From: Branchiostoma belcheri
Taxonomy: Eukaryota; Chordata; Leptocardii; Amphioxiformes; Branchiostomatidae
Assembly: GCF_001625305.1 (NCBI RefSeq)
Contig: NW_017803490.1
Span: 153,492 to 217,491, forward strand
DNA: 64,000 nt
Direction of reading: 5' to 3'
Shown here: piece after piece, positions 32,232 through 43,650 of the stretch
Position numbering within the stretch: the first letter of the stretch is position 1
Layout: every line of letters starts with the position of its first letter
Notes under the pieces: model-generated
Told to the model about the DNA's origin: nothing
The model's database searches: none
What the model saw: the letters and a program-made list of their open reading frames with translations, nothing else
Made by a program: the position numbers and the translations under genes

Positions 32232-33025
32232 CATTAGATTAGGATTGAGGGGCTCTAGATTCAGAGTCAAGTTCTCTGTATACACACTCGAGTGCTGTGG
32301 AACTCCACAGATAGTGTGGGGGAATTTTGCAGCTCCGCAGAACTCTGCTGTTAACCTCTGTAGGCTAATGGTCAACAAATATATATTTAATACATCATAT
32401 GATTTAGTCAATCTCTGTATTCTTCATTAGATTAGGATTGAGGGGCTCTAGATTCAGAGTCAAGTTCTCTGTACACACACTCAAGTATAGTGCTGTGTAC
32501 CGGTTTGCAGGACCGGTTTTGGACTTGTGAAAATGTTTAGGTTCAAGTCCAAAAAAAACTAAATGTCAAGAACAAATTCCGGACTTATTACAAAAAAATC
32601 ACATACCATTTTTTGTTCCAAACCACCTAGACATGTAGAACCCACCATAGATTGCAAAATTCGCGCTGTAAAAATGAAGAAAACATTGCCATTGGACATC
32701 ATCAAGTATCGGCCTCCATGTTATGTGGCCACAGTTTTGCCCATACAACATTGCAAGGTTGCCAACATGCAATTTTGTATATGCCATGGGTTTAGGTCCG
32801 GACTTACAAGTCTGGAACTGAACCTAAACCTCTGGACTTAAATATGGACCTGAACCTAAATGTGGGTTTAGGTACACAGCTCTACACTCGAATGCTGTGA
32901 AACTCCACGGATAGTGCAAGGGAGTTTTGCAGCTCTGCAGAACTCTGCTGTTAGCCTCTACATCTGTAGGCTAATGGTCAACAAATGTTTAATACATCCT
33001 ATATAATTGTATGATTCAGTCACTT
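32232..33025 (+). repeat. ~195-bp tandem duplication; second unit split by a MITE
   Basis: TTCATTAGATTAGGATTGAG begins unit 1 (about 32232) and unit 2 (about 32425). Unit 2 breaks at ACACTCAA (32484) and resumes at 32884 with ACACTCGAATGCTGTGAAAC. In unit 1 the same junction is continuous (ACACTCGAGTGCTGTGGAAC), giving the empty site. Confidence 0.9.
32485..32883. mobile_element. hAT-like MITE, family M2, copy 1
   Basis: About 399 bp. The ends include AGTGCTGTGTACC on the left and GGTACACAGCTCT on the right. The flanks ACACTCAA (32477-32484) and ACACTCGA (32884-32891) are an 8-bp target duplication with one mismatch. The interior is homologous to 61960-62340 (shared strings include TTTAGGTTCAAGTCC, AAACATTGCCAT and GCCTCCATGTTATGTGG). 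No transposase is encoded. Confidence 0.88.
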
Positions 33026-33199
33026 CCTGTCTTCTTAGTCCGATTATTCTACAAAAAGAACAGTTTGCTTCATGTAAGTACACTATTTTCACATATTAGA
33101 ATGCACATTTATTTCGGAAAAAACTTTATCATCTTCTGATGATTTTATTATGATTATTTTCAAATCACATTGCACTGAAAAAACTGGTCTTAATATTGT
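33026..33199. other. Unique AT-rich sequence
   Basis: Nothing recognised. Confidence 0.4.
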
Positions 33200-33204
33200 C
33201 GACA

Positions 33205-33420
33205 GAGAAAAGTTTTGGTAAAAGAAGTATTGTTTTGGGTGGGCTGTCTGTGGGTTTGTGTGTATGTTTGTCTTGGCAAAGTAGGTTGACAGCACATGGG
33301 TGGGGAAGGTTAACAGAATAACAGGAGGTAAAAAGAGCAGACAAAGGAAATGGGCTGAATTTTAAGGTCCCAGAATCTGGCTGCGAGCCAGCAGGAATTA
33401 GAGGTGGACATGGGGGAATT
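33205..33420 (+). repeat. Dispersed repeat R2, third copy
   Basis: GAAGTATTGTTTTGGGTGG and AGTAGGTTGACAGCA, followed by a CAGCAGGAATTAGAGGTGGA phrase, match 28560-28720 in order. Confidence 0.78.
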
Positions 33421-35115
33421 CAGGAGGCCGAGGTTTGCATGAGCGACTCTCAAAGTGAGTCCAACATTGCACAGTTCTGTCCTAGTCCCAATTTAGGTAT
33501 GTCACACAATCTACTAGGTTGTTCCAATAGATCTATGAAACCCTAAAGACTTCCCCAGGAGTCTAAAAATCTCCTCTTTCTTGTTTGCATACATTCTTCT
33601 GGACGAAAGCTGCTTTAAGTTTGGATAATGGCCCGTCAACAAAAGACCGATGATTTCAATTGCCTGGTGGCTTCAGTAATGAAGAAGAAAGACCTGAGTT
33701 TACCGGTGTAATGTACCTGTTCCCTTGAGTTAGAAGAGACATTAGAGACTTACACAAGTAATGTTATGCCCAGAGCCATAACAGAGACCGCCGGTGGACC
33801 ATAACAGTCGTTATATTGCGTTGTTCTTCGTTTTAAAACTCGCCCCCATGGGATATGGTACGTATTGTTACTTGCGTCTCTAATGTCGTAAAAAGATCCC
33901 AAGTTAAAGAGTTATAATCCCGAAAGGTATTTTCTTGTAGTCAGTGACGAATTTATTTCCCTAAGAAGCAAATTAAACATGTAATGCTTTAACAGCCAAG
34001 GGAAATGCTTCTTCAAGCTTTTAACAAAGTAGATAAAGATGATAGATTATCAAGAAACTTGCCCAAAACTGTGTCCTTTCTTTCCAATTTTTTTTCCTGT
34101 TTTCCAAAGTTTAAAAAGAGCCAACTTGTGCATGCACTGAATCTTGTGTGCATGCCTACATGTACTGAGATTTCATTTACATTTAGAATTAGATAGTCCA
34201 AAACTTGAATCATGTTGTTAAGCATTGAGGAAAACGATATTGTCGATTTCTTAATAAAAACAAAAAGATCAACAGCTACCAGTGTTAAACCTTGTATAAA
34301 CTATGATAACTGGATATGGTCTATAATAAGCAAAGTCAAACATTTCAAGTAACATTCGCTTTTTATATCTGATAGTAAAATACCTGAGGGATGTGTAACC
34401 TTCATCAGTATACAGTACATTTACTGTACTTTATATCAGATGTTCAATACTTATATAATACATGTAATGCGCCATAAAGGTATGATTTACACAATCACAT
34501 TTAAAGAAACGTGTTTTTGTTCCTAATCCACTGGAAGCACATGCTATGTACTAGCTATAGTAGCCTTAGGCCATACATGATACTGAAACCACAATATCTT
34601 GTTCCTGATCTTATCAGAATTAATCCCTTACGAATCGTTTATTGACCCGATCATTCTTATCGCTATATTGTTATGAAGGGTTGATAATAGACAAGACATA
34701 TAAGGTGTGTATGGTTACCAAACAGGTGATTTTTTTCGAGAGATGACAAATTTGCAGATTCACTGCCTAATATTATGAAGAAGTAGAATTCAAAGGAGGT
34801 TAGGAGTTAAAAAATGCAAATAGCACATAAGAATCACCACAAAGGATTTCTACAAAGCACTGTTACTGTGTGTAATTCAACAATCTTATTTTTCTATCAC
34901 TTGAAGAAAGAAATTCTAACTTGCTGAAATCTATGTTATGATTCAAGAATCAAACTTAGCACTTCTCTCACTGTAGTTGTACTGAAAAGATGGGAAGATA
35001 ATATCAGAGAATGGACCAAAAAAAGACAAACAAAAAGCATAGAAGTGTGGAGAAAATTGCTTCTCAGATCATCTGTGGTGCCCCAACGGTCGAAAAATTA
35101 AGACCAAGGGATAGA
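33421..35115. other. AT-rich unique sequence
   Basis: No gene, RNA or repeat recognised over about 1.7 kb. The opposed small open frames at 34005-34225 are not gene-like. Confidence 0.5.
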
Positions 35116-35119
35116 TGAG

Positions 35120-35430
35120 ATGAGAAGAAAGGGAATTTTGAGCGTTTTGTATGAAAGATGCTTACAACAGTTAGTTTGTAGGATTTACCGTGCTCTCTTA
35201 AAGACTGTGACACCACATTTACCCCGTATTACCCTCGACAAAAACCACCATACGGCCCATCTTGATAGAGGAGATGGGAAGAAAGGGAATTTTGAGTGTT
35301 TTAAATTAAAAAAGCTTATAACAGTTAGTTTGTAGGATTTACCGTGCTCTCTTAAAGACTGTGACACCACATCTACCCCGTATTACCCTCGACAAAAACC
35401 ACCATACGGCCCATCTTGATAAGATCCACC
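35120..35430 (+). repeat. 154-bp tandem duplication, nearly identical
   Basis: AAGAAAGGGAATTTTGAG recurs with a 154-bp shift. From AACAGTTAGTTTGTAGG onward the two units differ at one position over about 115 bases, while the first ~40 bases are more diverged. Both contain AAAGACTGTGACACC-CAT. The low divergence implies a recent duplication or gene conversion. Confidence 0.92.
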
Positions 35431-35650
35431 TTCTCCTTGACTCTGTAAGATCGGTCCCAGTCCGCATCTTTTGGCCGAGATTTCTTTCCGAGTCTGCGAT
35501 TGTCTGCGGTGTGGTCGGATCATAAAAAACCATCGCAATGGCCCCTGGCCGGACACGAGTAAACCACACCATCAATCGTACGGTACATTTCATCTGATAA
35601 AGAAACCTTCGGGGAGCGAAGGAGATGGTTTAGAGGCAGGGTAGAGTGCA
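35431..35650. other. CpG-rich unique island
   Basis: Follows directly on the duplication, non-repetitive and richer in G+C. The minus-strand open frame at 35339-35593 spans both; its C-terminal part is the duplication, so I do not accept it as a gene. Confidence 0.3.
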
Positions 35651-36353
35651 GCCAAGCAAATCAATTAAGGTAACAATCTCTGTAGTTATCCCCCCGACTT
35701 TTTAGAAGTTAAGTCAGATGGCACTTTGGTTCATGATCAGAAAGTCCTTTCAAAGGTTCAGGTGTGAATGGAAAATACATCGGGGACGGTCATTTCTGTA
35801 ACTGCGGATTTCGGTGGGGACATAGTGTAAGATATTACAGACTTGGTGTAAGGTGTTTTATTTGGTTGCAGTCATCTGTAACTATACAACTGTACAGTAC
35901 TGTTATTACTAGTAGTAGTGTTTGACAGCTTGTTGATTTGTATTCAATTGGTATATAATAATACTTTCATTCCATTTGGCAGCAGCATTTTGCTTGTTTT
36001 TGCAACAGAAAAGATGCCGGACTTGCCACAATTTCAAAGAAATGAGTCATTTTTTCTGCACTTCTACTAGGTTCTAGAGACTGTTACGGCTGTACTAGTG
36101 GGCTAATATATATAATCCTTGTCACTACATTTCACTTTCTGCACTTATCTATGACAATTATCATGATCTTTATACATTTGTATGCATATTGGACACTCAT
36201 TCCTTGACAACAAGACACGTTGCACAGTTGAAAATTTGTAAATTGTTTTAACTACTAGTAGGTGGACAGCAGTCTTTTTTATAAGGAACAAATCAAATTT
36301 ACTACTTACTTTACTACAAGTCTGTATATGACATCACTTTATTCAAACTTAGC
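35651..36353. other. AT-rich unique sequence
   Basis: Nothing recognised. Confidence 0.45.
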
Positions 36354-36358
36354 AGCTT

Positions 36359-36713
36359 CAGGGTTCTAGCTAGTGCAAAGTAGCGTAGGGGCCCCCTACG
36401 CTATAATTTTCACCCCCTACGCTAAATTTCCCCCCTACGCTATATATAATTTTGACCCCCTACGCTAAATACAGCAAAGTGACTGTATTTCTTTGTTCAA
36501 AAATGCCAGATCAAATGTGAAAAATTACCAATCAAGGATACATTGTACATACCTTAGAAATAACATTTTTATTTCCCTTTGGGTATCCCTCAAATGGCCC
36601 TTTTTTAGCTCAATTTTTTAAAAGCTCCGCCCCATCCCCCCTCTCGATCGCTTCGATCCCTTGACATGCGGTCAGTACCACTACGCTAAAATTAAATCCT
36701 AGCTAGAACCCTG
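36359..36713. mobile_element. MITE with 15-bp perfect ends and CCCCCTACGCTA repeats
   Basis: CAGGGTTCTAGCTAG at the left end is exactly the reverse complement of the right end. AGCTT abuts both sides (36354-36358 and 36714-36718), a 5-bp direct repeat. Inside, CCCCCTACGCTA occurs four times, the first as the arm of a 23-bp palindrome at 36381-36403 (11-bp arms, one central base). No coding capacity. Confidence 0.85.
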
Positions 36714-36719
36714 AGCTTA

Positions 36720-37340
36720 CAACATGGACAATTTTTTTTTTTTAAGGGTGTGAGTGAGATGGCCAGTTGTTCCCAAGTCACAAAGAGATATTGCAGATGT
36801 GCGATTCTGGCGGTGTGGCCATCACTGTCTGCTGACTTGTGGTCACAGTTGACGGATGGCCGTGCATTTAGAAGGCCTCGGGCTACAGACACCACAAAAA
36901 CCAGCGTCCTAATCTCCCATCCCAACTTTATCTGATCCTCGCCAACGGAAATATTGTCGACTTATCCTCTTTTCAAACTGTTAACAATGTAAGTGTAAAT
37001 ACCCCGATTCTAGTAGATAGATGTGGTATCGGAAAAGTGCAAAATGTCGTAACATTAGTGGAAGGACACTTTTTCAACCGTGCCCAACGCTGGTGAAATA
37101 TGAAAAGCCTGGGGACATACAACCTCGTACAAACAAAGTATTAACATCAGAGCCGAGATCATTCCATCCGATAGCCTTGCTAGAAGCTCCCTTGGGAAAA
37201 TGTCGAAATTTCCAAATTAGAACCTGTCAACTGGGAGGTTATGATGCTTCATTTTCCGGCCTTAGTTCAAAACGTTTGCAGGTGTTTTTCGAAGCCTGGA
37301 AGAAAAATGTTAGGAGGGGTCGTTAGGTAATAAGTTGTGG
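36720..37340. other. Unique, moderately G+C-rich sequence
   Basis: Small open frames (36692-36935 on both strands, 37021-37326 plus) show no domain. No gene is supported. Confidence 0.35.
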
Positions 37341-37341
37341 G

Positions 37342-37360
37342 GTTACGCCAGTGGCGTAAC
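37342..37360. repeat. 19-bp palindrome
   Basis: GTTACGCCAGTGGCGTAAC has 9-bp perfect arms around a single G. A related GGGCGTAACCACTGG lies 60 bases downstream, so this may be the relic end of a short DNA transposon. Confidence 0.7.
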
Positions 37361-37959
37361 ATAAACAATACCAGTGTATTAACCTATATGCTCTGTGTTT
37401 TGTCATGGGCGTAACCACTGGAGGCCAAATACCATACCATCATTTATGTCAGCTATGGTCATCTTTTATCTAGAGTGTAGTTTTTTGTATCACTCTTGTC
37501 TGTTGGGAAGAACATTTTTGGCAACTGTAACTTCATGCAGACTGTTGGAAAGAATAGGATAGAAAATAAATGGAAATTATTGCTTTTCTGTATTGTTAGG
37601 ACAGATTGGTAAAGGCAGTAACTTATTTTGATCCTTCTGGAGGTATATTACATTGTATGAATCATTTCTTTGTCCCTTCATTTATTGACTTGCAGAAAAA
37701 TAGAAAAAAAGAGTTGCAAAATGTATACCGGAATGAATTTTGAACAAAATTTTCACCATAATTTATTGAAGGTCTATCTTACATGCTTGGATAGTATTTT
37801 GTTGTCAGTTGAGAGCAGTTGATTCATTTGAGAAAACTAGATGCCCTTTTCTAATTCCATTTTTTGTGGCTTGTTCTATTCTCTGAGCACCCACCCTTAC
37901 TTCTTTTTATGTGAAGAAGTAAGAATGGATCCTGGTTAGTTCCATAGTTCTTACTTAGA
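37361..37959. other. AT-rich unique sequence
   Basis: Nothing recognised. Confidence 0.45.
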
Positions 37960-38310
37960 TTCTCATAAGAAAGATGTGCTATCATTTTGACAGCGAGCAC
38001 AACATATAGTCTTAAATTTGTTGCCAAAATCTAATTCTCATGCTGTTTTAGTTATATGTATATTTCAGTTGTAAGTTCGTCTCAAGTGCTATCAGTTATT
38101 TTGACTGAGCTAAACCTTTAGTCGTAAATTCTTAGGGGTCTTCAATCTGATTCTGATGCTGCTTAAATTCTGTGTTTTTCAGTTGTAACTTTGTCTCATA
38201 AGAAACAAGTGCTATCATTTATTTTGACTTTTGCTATCAATGAATTTGACTGAGCACACAACATTTAGACTTAAATTCATCGAGAGCCGCAATCTGATTG
38301 TGGACCCAGG
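37960..38310 (+). repeat. ~120-bp degenerate tandem repeat, 3 units
   Basis: AAGTGCTATCA...TTTTGAC and GAGCACA-ACAT-TAG-CTTAAAT followed by AATCTGATTCT-like strings recur three times with substantial divergence. Confidence 0.65.
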
Positions 38311-38314
38311 AAAA

Positions 38315-38835
38315 TTATGATGTGTCCGAGGAAAGCACATCGCCGTAAGGATACCGCAGCTACGAGTTTATCTCGCTTCAACGTCGTGATCCAATTTTAC
38401 ACTCCGCGGCGCACGAGCCGCCGTAAACTGACCATTGGTCATAATACGGACAGCCGCCCGCGCCGCGATCAGTTGTTCAATCAAATAATGTATCCGCCCT
38501 TATCTCAATATGGCCGAATGTATCTCAGCACCCCTGGCTAAACTGTATCAAGTCTGAGCGCAAACATTAAACCATGTCATGACACGTTTGGTGGATACGC
38601 CTTATCGTGGAGTTCCAGCTTATGTGGACAGAGGCGAGGGTGGACGCCCGGGGTGGAGACACGCCGCGTTTCGCGCAGAAAAAAACGGAAAGTTATGACA
38701 CGACGAGCAAGAAAGTGTTGGTGTGTCAGCCCCCCAGGCCTGGACATGAATCCTGGACAGATGTGCGCGGAGATGATGTGTTGAGAAAGCAAAAACTCAG
38801 ACGTTACCGTCATCATCACTTTGAAGACAAAGAAA
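38315..38835. other. CpG-rich unique island
   Basis: Non-repetitive and CpG-dense (for example CCGCGGCGCACGAGCCGCCG near 38405). Open frames up to 80 residues on both strands, with no domain. Candidate regulatory element. Confidence 0.3.
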
Positions 38836-39939
38836 AGTGAAGTGCCAAATGTATTAAATTTTGACAGGTATCTACATTTGTATTTACATACAGCTGGTTC
38901 TTATAATGAAGCAGTGTTTGTATCATTGGATATCAGTGTTTGCATCATAAGATTTCTGTTCATTATATTGACTGTTTTTTTAATATTCGTTTATTGAACA
39001 AACAAATTTGTTAAAAAGATTCTGTCTATAGTGGAACTTTATGCAACCTCATTGTTTCAAAATTAGTAGTAATTAAAAAAGCGAAAGAAGTTGCATGCCT
39101 CAAATGTATCTAATAGATAAACTTGAATTGGTCTTGAAAAACTCAAGTATTCTGATTACTTTTATTGATCAAATTATGAAAAACTTGACAATGATAATCT
39201 GAAATAAATCTTTTTTCTGGCTAATGTAAATTCGTCAAAGTTTAGCCCTATTAAATTGAATTTTAGCATTTGTTTTAAAAACACAACTGTTGTGTTACTG
39301 TTCTCCTGTTAGAAGCAAGTTAAGATAAATTCAAACTGCTTGCCTCAGCATCTGCACATTCGTCAACTGTTTTTCATGTTTCCGATATTCTTCTGGGCCA
39401 CAAGATTTGATACTACATGCAGGTAACGTACCTCGAACCAATCAATGAAAACTTTCTTTTCCGGTGAGGTCACCGCGAATGTCTTGTTACGGCATATCTT
39501 CGCTGCCCAAAGCGCAATCCTAGATCGTGAAAAATAATTGTTCTATCTTTATGAGGATATATGTTTAATGGTCACCCAAGGGGAGGGTAAGGTATTCCCT
39601 TTTTCGAGATAAGTTTTGGGGGATCGCGGTGATTAATTGTATATCACAGAGTCACATATCGCTGATGGTTACTGATTATTTCAGGCATTTGTCAAACCCG
39701 TTGTCTCTGTGGTCAAGAAAGTTTCCGGAAAGTTTTGAAAACTGGACTTCAGTAAGTTAACTGCCACCTGTGTGAAAGGAGTCACATGGAAAAGTGTCAT
39801 ACAATTTGCCTAACTGTTATATCTACATACATGTATATGATGCATTTTATTTACACCCAGGCTATAGGGGTTAAGAATTACTGAAAGGGGGATAGAAACT
39901 TAGAAAAAATGACTAGAAATCAGGCGATTTTCTGGACTT
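38836..39939. other. AT-rich unique sequence
   Basis: No gene seen. A short CpG-bearing patch occurs near 39440-39540. Confidence 0.45.
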
Positions 39940-40925
39940 TCTGGGTTTTGTGTGACTATAGCCTGTCCCTTATCTGTAATGCATGCACAGGCTGTTTGTG
40001 TGTTTGTTTAACCATTGGTCTGTCCCTAACAAATAATGTCCAAAATCAGTACCCAGGCTATTTTTGGAGGTTGGCTGGTAATATTATGTGACCGGCCATG
40101 TTGTTATTAGTTACCTGCTGTCCCAAATGAGCATCCAGGCTATTTTCTAGAAGTTTGTTTGCGCGTCAAGGTCTATCCCAAACAAATGATGTCCAAAATC
40201 AGTTTGTAGGCTATTTTCTGGAAGTTCGCTTGTCTGCCCTGGCCTGTCCCTAACAAATTACAGTCCAAAATGAGCATCCAGGCTCTTTTCTGGAACTGTG
40301 TTCTGAACTGCATGAAAACAGATAACAGACCCTGTCCCTGGTGCTGAACTGCATGCTATTTTCTTTAAGTTTGTATGTGTGTTAAGTTTGTATGTGTGAC
40401 CAACGTAATCCCTAACAATGATGTCCAGTATATTGAGTACCTCTAGTTGTATAAATGAGAACCCACTGTATATTTTCTGGAAGTCTGTATGTATGACCAG
40501 GCCTATGATGTCCAAAATGAGCATCCAGGCTATTTTCCGTTAGTTCGTTTTCCGCCCAGGCCTATCCCTAACAATGATGTCCAAAATGAGCATCCAGGCT
40601 ATTTTCCGTTAGTTCGTTTTCTGACCAGGCCTATCCCTAACAATGATGTCCAAAATGAGCATCCAGGCTATTTTCCGTTAGTTCGTTTTTTGCCCAGACC
40701 TATCCCTAACAATGATGTCAAAAATGAGTACCCAGGCTATTTTCCGTTAGTTCACTTTCTGACCAGGCCTATCCCTAACAATGATGTCGAAAAAGAGCAT
40801 CCAGGCTATTTTCCGTTAGTTTGTTTTCTGACCAGGCCTATCCCTAACAATGATGCGCAAAATCAGTACCCAGGCTATAATTTTCCGTAAGTTCGTTCGT
40901 CCGTCCAGCCGTGTCCCTAACGTGC
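39940..40925 (+). repeat. 69-bp minisatellite with degenerate leading units
   Basis: The regular part (40489-40890) has CCAAAATGAGCATCCAGGCT-type landmarks at 40512, 40581, 40650, 40719, 40788 and 40857, exactly 69 bases apart. Looser units run back to about 39950. Because 69 is divisible by three, a 133-residue frame (repeat peptide NDVQNEHPGYFPLVRF) stays open; this is not evidence for a gene. One diverged stretch at ~40331 contains CTGTCCCTGGTGCTGAA, the core of the 37/45-bp minisatellites. Confidence 0.92.
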
Positions 40926-41140
40926 CTTGTGCATGACTGCAGGCATGGCCCCGCTAATATCCTGCCAACAGCCCAGAACTGACCATGCCAAAAGTTCATC
41001 TTGCACGGATCGTTGTGCATAATAAACCAGTGGTCAGTCGGTCATGGGCTCTGCCTCCAGCTATTGGAATTCATCTTCGGTGGTCGGTAATAAATCATTG
41101 TAATGACTGGGTTGGACATAAGGCCATGGCCAGAGGGAGT

Positions 41141-41152
41141 GGGGGGGGGGGG
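41141..41152 (+). repeat. Poly-G run (12 G)
   Basis: Homopolymer of twelve Gs, prone to length error. Confidence 0.85.
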
Positions 41153-41153
41153 C

Positions 41154-41309
41154 TACATAGGTCCCTAATCCCATAGATTCAATCGTGGAATGAGTGAGTG
41201 AGCGAGCGAGCGAGTGAGTGAGTTAGTGAGTGAGTGTCTGTGTGTGTGTGTGTGTGTCTACACATGTATGTCTGAGTGTGTAGTATGTGTGTGTGTGTCT
41301 ACACATGTA

Positions 41310-41341
<32 letters not shown>

Positions 41342-41592
41342 CATGTGTGTGTGTGTGTATGTGTCTACACATTGTGTGTGTGTGTGTGTGTGTGCATGTG
41401 TGTGTGCATATGTGTGTGCGTGTCTGTGTGTGTGCATATGTGTGTGCGTGTCTGTGTGTGTGCATATGTGTGTGCGTGTCTGTGTCTGTGTGTCTACACA
41501 TGTATGTCTGTGTGGTGTGTGTGTGTGGGGGGGGTGACAGAGGGGGTACATAGGTCCCTAATCTCATACTCCAGATTCAATCCTGGGATATG
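41154..41592. repeat. Direct repeats flanking a compound (GT)n microsatellite
   Basis: TACATAGGTCCCTAATC followed by an AGATTCAATC-TGG string occurs at 41154-41190 and at 41547-41592. Between them lie (GAGC/GAGT)n and then about 300 bases of (GT)n with TCTACACATGTATGTCTG interruptions. Several 90-166-residue Cys/Val- or His/Thr-rich frames are microsatellite translations. Confidence 0.9.
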
Positions 41593-41688
41593 TGGGGGGG
41601 GGAGGGGAGATCACACGCTTCAAAACTTGTGCAGTCAAAAGTGCCTAAAAAAGACAACACAGGAGTTTGGTAAGATGTATGACATACA

Positions 41689-41860
41689 GAACTTTATTGC
41701 ACAACAATTGTTCGTGGTAAGTGATATGACAAGAAATATTGAACTATACTACAAAAAAGAATTAGGTATACAATAAAACGTAACATCCTAAATACTACTG
41801 AACAAGGGCTAGCAAAAGCTATGGCAAGGGGGGAGGGACATGAGGAGAGGCCCTTGATAA
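41689..41860 (-). mobile_element. Non-LTR retrotransposon 3' terminus (truncated)
   Basis: Read on the minus strand it ends ...ACAATTGTTGTGCAATAAAGTT, close to the termini at ~1.80 kb (plus) and 60.08 kb (minus). No reverse transcriptase coding is recognisable; only the 3' UTR seems to remain. Confidence 0.55.
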
Positions 41861-42459
41861 ATACGTTATTACTTTGCAAAATCTTTAAAAATCAAGGTGA
41901 ATAAGATATTACATAAAGTACATTTTTAACACAAAATTACCTCTTTAACAGTCCTTTTCCTATTTTATATTTCTTCCAAATAAACCGCTCTATTGATTGG
42001 CCCAGATTATCATAAAGTTCCCCGCTCCTAAGGCCTTCCTCCTTAGCAAGAGCCTCCCATGTATCATCACACGACATTCGCTGAACCGGTCATACCAAGA
42101 TTTACATCCAACCATCCATTTCCCCATCCAACCCCCCTTATCTTTTTGAAATGGAGCTAAGTTGAGTTAATTCCCGGCTTGGTCCATGATATAAAGTTCA
42201 TTTTGCCCTAAATCACGAGCCCCGACATGTAATGTATTAGAAGATTTGACCGGCAGCTAACTGACCAAGGCCTGAACATCTGTCCCATCTCTGGCCATCA
42301 ATCATCGCATGACACATGGTCCGGAGGTTACCATCCTATCATCGGCCGTATAATGTACGCCCCCCGGGTAGAGAGATGTAACCGGAGATGTGTGTACGTT
42401 TCGGGAGGGACAAGGCCCTCGACACGACGCCGTATCAAAAGTCATTTCTCTCCTGGGAA
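41861..42459. other. AT-rich, then CpG-containing unique sequence
   Basis: The 42170-42480 portion is richer in G+C, and a minus-strand 61-residue frame there has no domain. Nothing else recognised. Confidence 0.35.
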
Positions 42460-43650
42460 AGCACGGTCTGGAACTTCCTGATACCACGAATCATCTTGTG
42501 TCAGAATTCGCGCCGTCACTTTTTTTTTTGGCATGTCTAAGTGGAAAACTTTGCTTGGAGACCACAACAGGTATAAATTGGTTAAAATCTACTCTTTAAA
42601 AGGGAGTTTTTCTGTGATATCGCAGAATTTAAAAAAAGCAAAAAATGTTTGGAACTCCCTGATAATTGGTTAAAATCTACTCTTTAAAAGGGAGTTTTTC
42701 TGTGATATCGCAGAATTTAAAAAAAGCAAAAAATGTTTGGAACTCCCTGATAATTGGTTAAAATCTACTCTTTAAAAGGGAGTTTTTCTGTGAAAAATGT
42801 TGTAATTTCGCAAAATTTAAAGGAAGCAAAAAAATGTCTGGAACTTCCTGATACCACGAATCTGTCAGAATTCGCGCCATCATTTCTTCTTTTTTTTATG
42901 TCTAAGTGGGAAACTTTGCTTGGAGACCACAAAAGGTATAAATTGGTTAAAATCTACTCTTTAAACGGGAGTTTTTCTGTGAAAAATGTTGTAATATCGC
43001 AGAATTTAAAGGAAGCAAAAAAATGTCTGGAACTCCCTGATATCACAAATTATCCCGTGTCAGAATTCGCGCCATCACTTCTTTTTTTTGAGTGTCTAAG
43101 TGGGAAACTTTGTGTGGAGTCTACAAAAGGTATAAATTGGTTAAAATCTATTCTTTAAAAGGGAGTTTTTCTGTGAAAAATGTTGTAATATCGCAGAATT
43201 TAAAGGAAGCAAAAAAATGTCTGGAACTTCCTGATACCACAAATCATCCCGTGTCAGAATTCACGCCGTCATTTCTTCTTTTTTTTTTTCGAGTGTCTAA
43301 GTGGGAAACTTTGCTTGGAGACCACAAATGGTATAAATTGGTTAAAATCTACTCTTTAAAAGCTGGGAGTTTTTCTGTGAAAAATGTTGTAATTTCGCAA
43401 AATTTAAAGGAAGCAAAAAAAAATGTTCCTGATACCACGAATCTGTCAGAATTCGCGCCATCATTTCTTCTTTTTTTTATGTCTAAGTGGGAAACTTTGC
43501 TTGGAGACCACAAAAGGTGGGACATGGTTGAAATCTACTATAACTTTAAAGAAAACAGTTTTACTTTCAAAAAATGTTTTAACATAATGATTACAGAATT
43601 TAAAGGAAGCAAAAAAATTTTTGATGGCAATTGGCTCAATAATATTTATT
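42460..43650 (+). repeat. ~190-bp tandem array with nested 88-bp units
   Basis: GTCTAAGTGG-AAACTTTG recurs at 42535, 42900, 43094, 43295 and 43481 (spacings 186-201 for the last four). Between the first two lie 88-bp sub-units starting TAATTGGTTAAAATCTACTC (about 42573, 42661 and 42749), a deletion derivative amplified on its own. T-runs of 8-13 bases occur in most units. Two long frames (42754-43158, 43092-43655) encode the repeated peptide SKWETLLGDHKRYKLVKIYS but are in different frames and lack a conserved start. Confidence 0.93.

Noticed and set aside
40489-40890. 133-residue frame of 23-residue repeats
   Set aside because: A 69-bp minisatellite keeps one phase open by arithmetic. Flanking degenerate units do not preserve the frame and no start context or domain is present.
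41214-41776. Cys/Val-rich frames of 88-166 residues
   Set aside because: Translations of the GT microsatellite.
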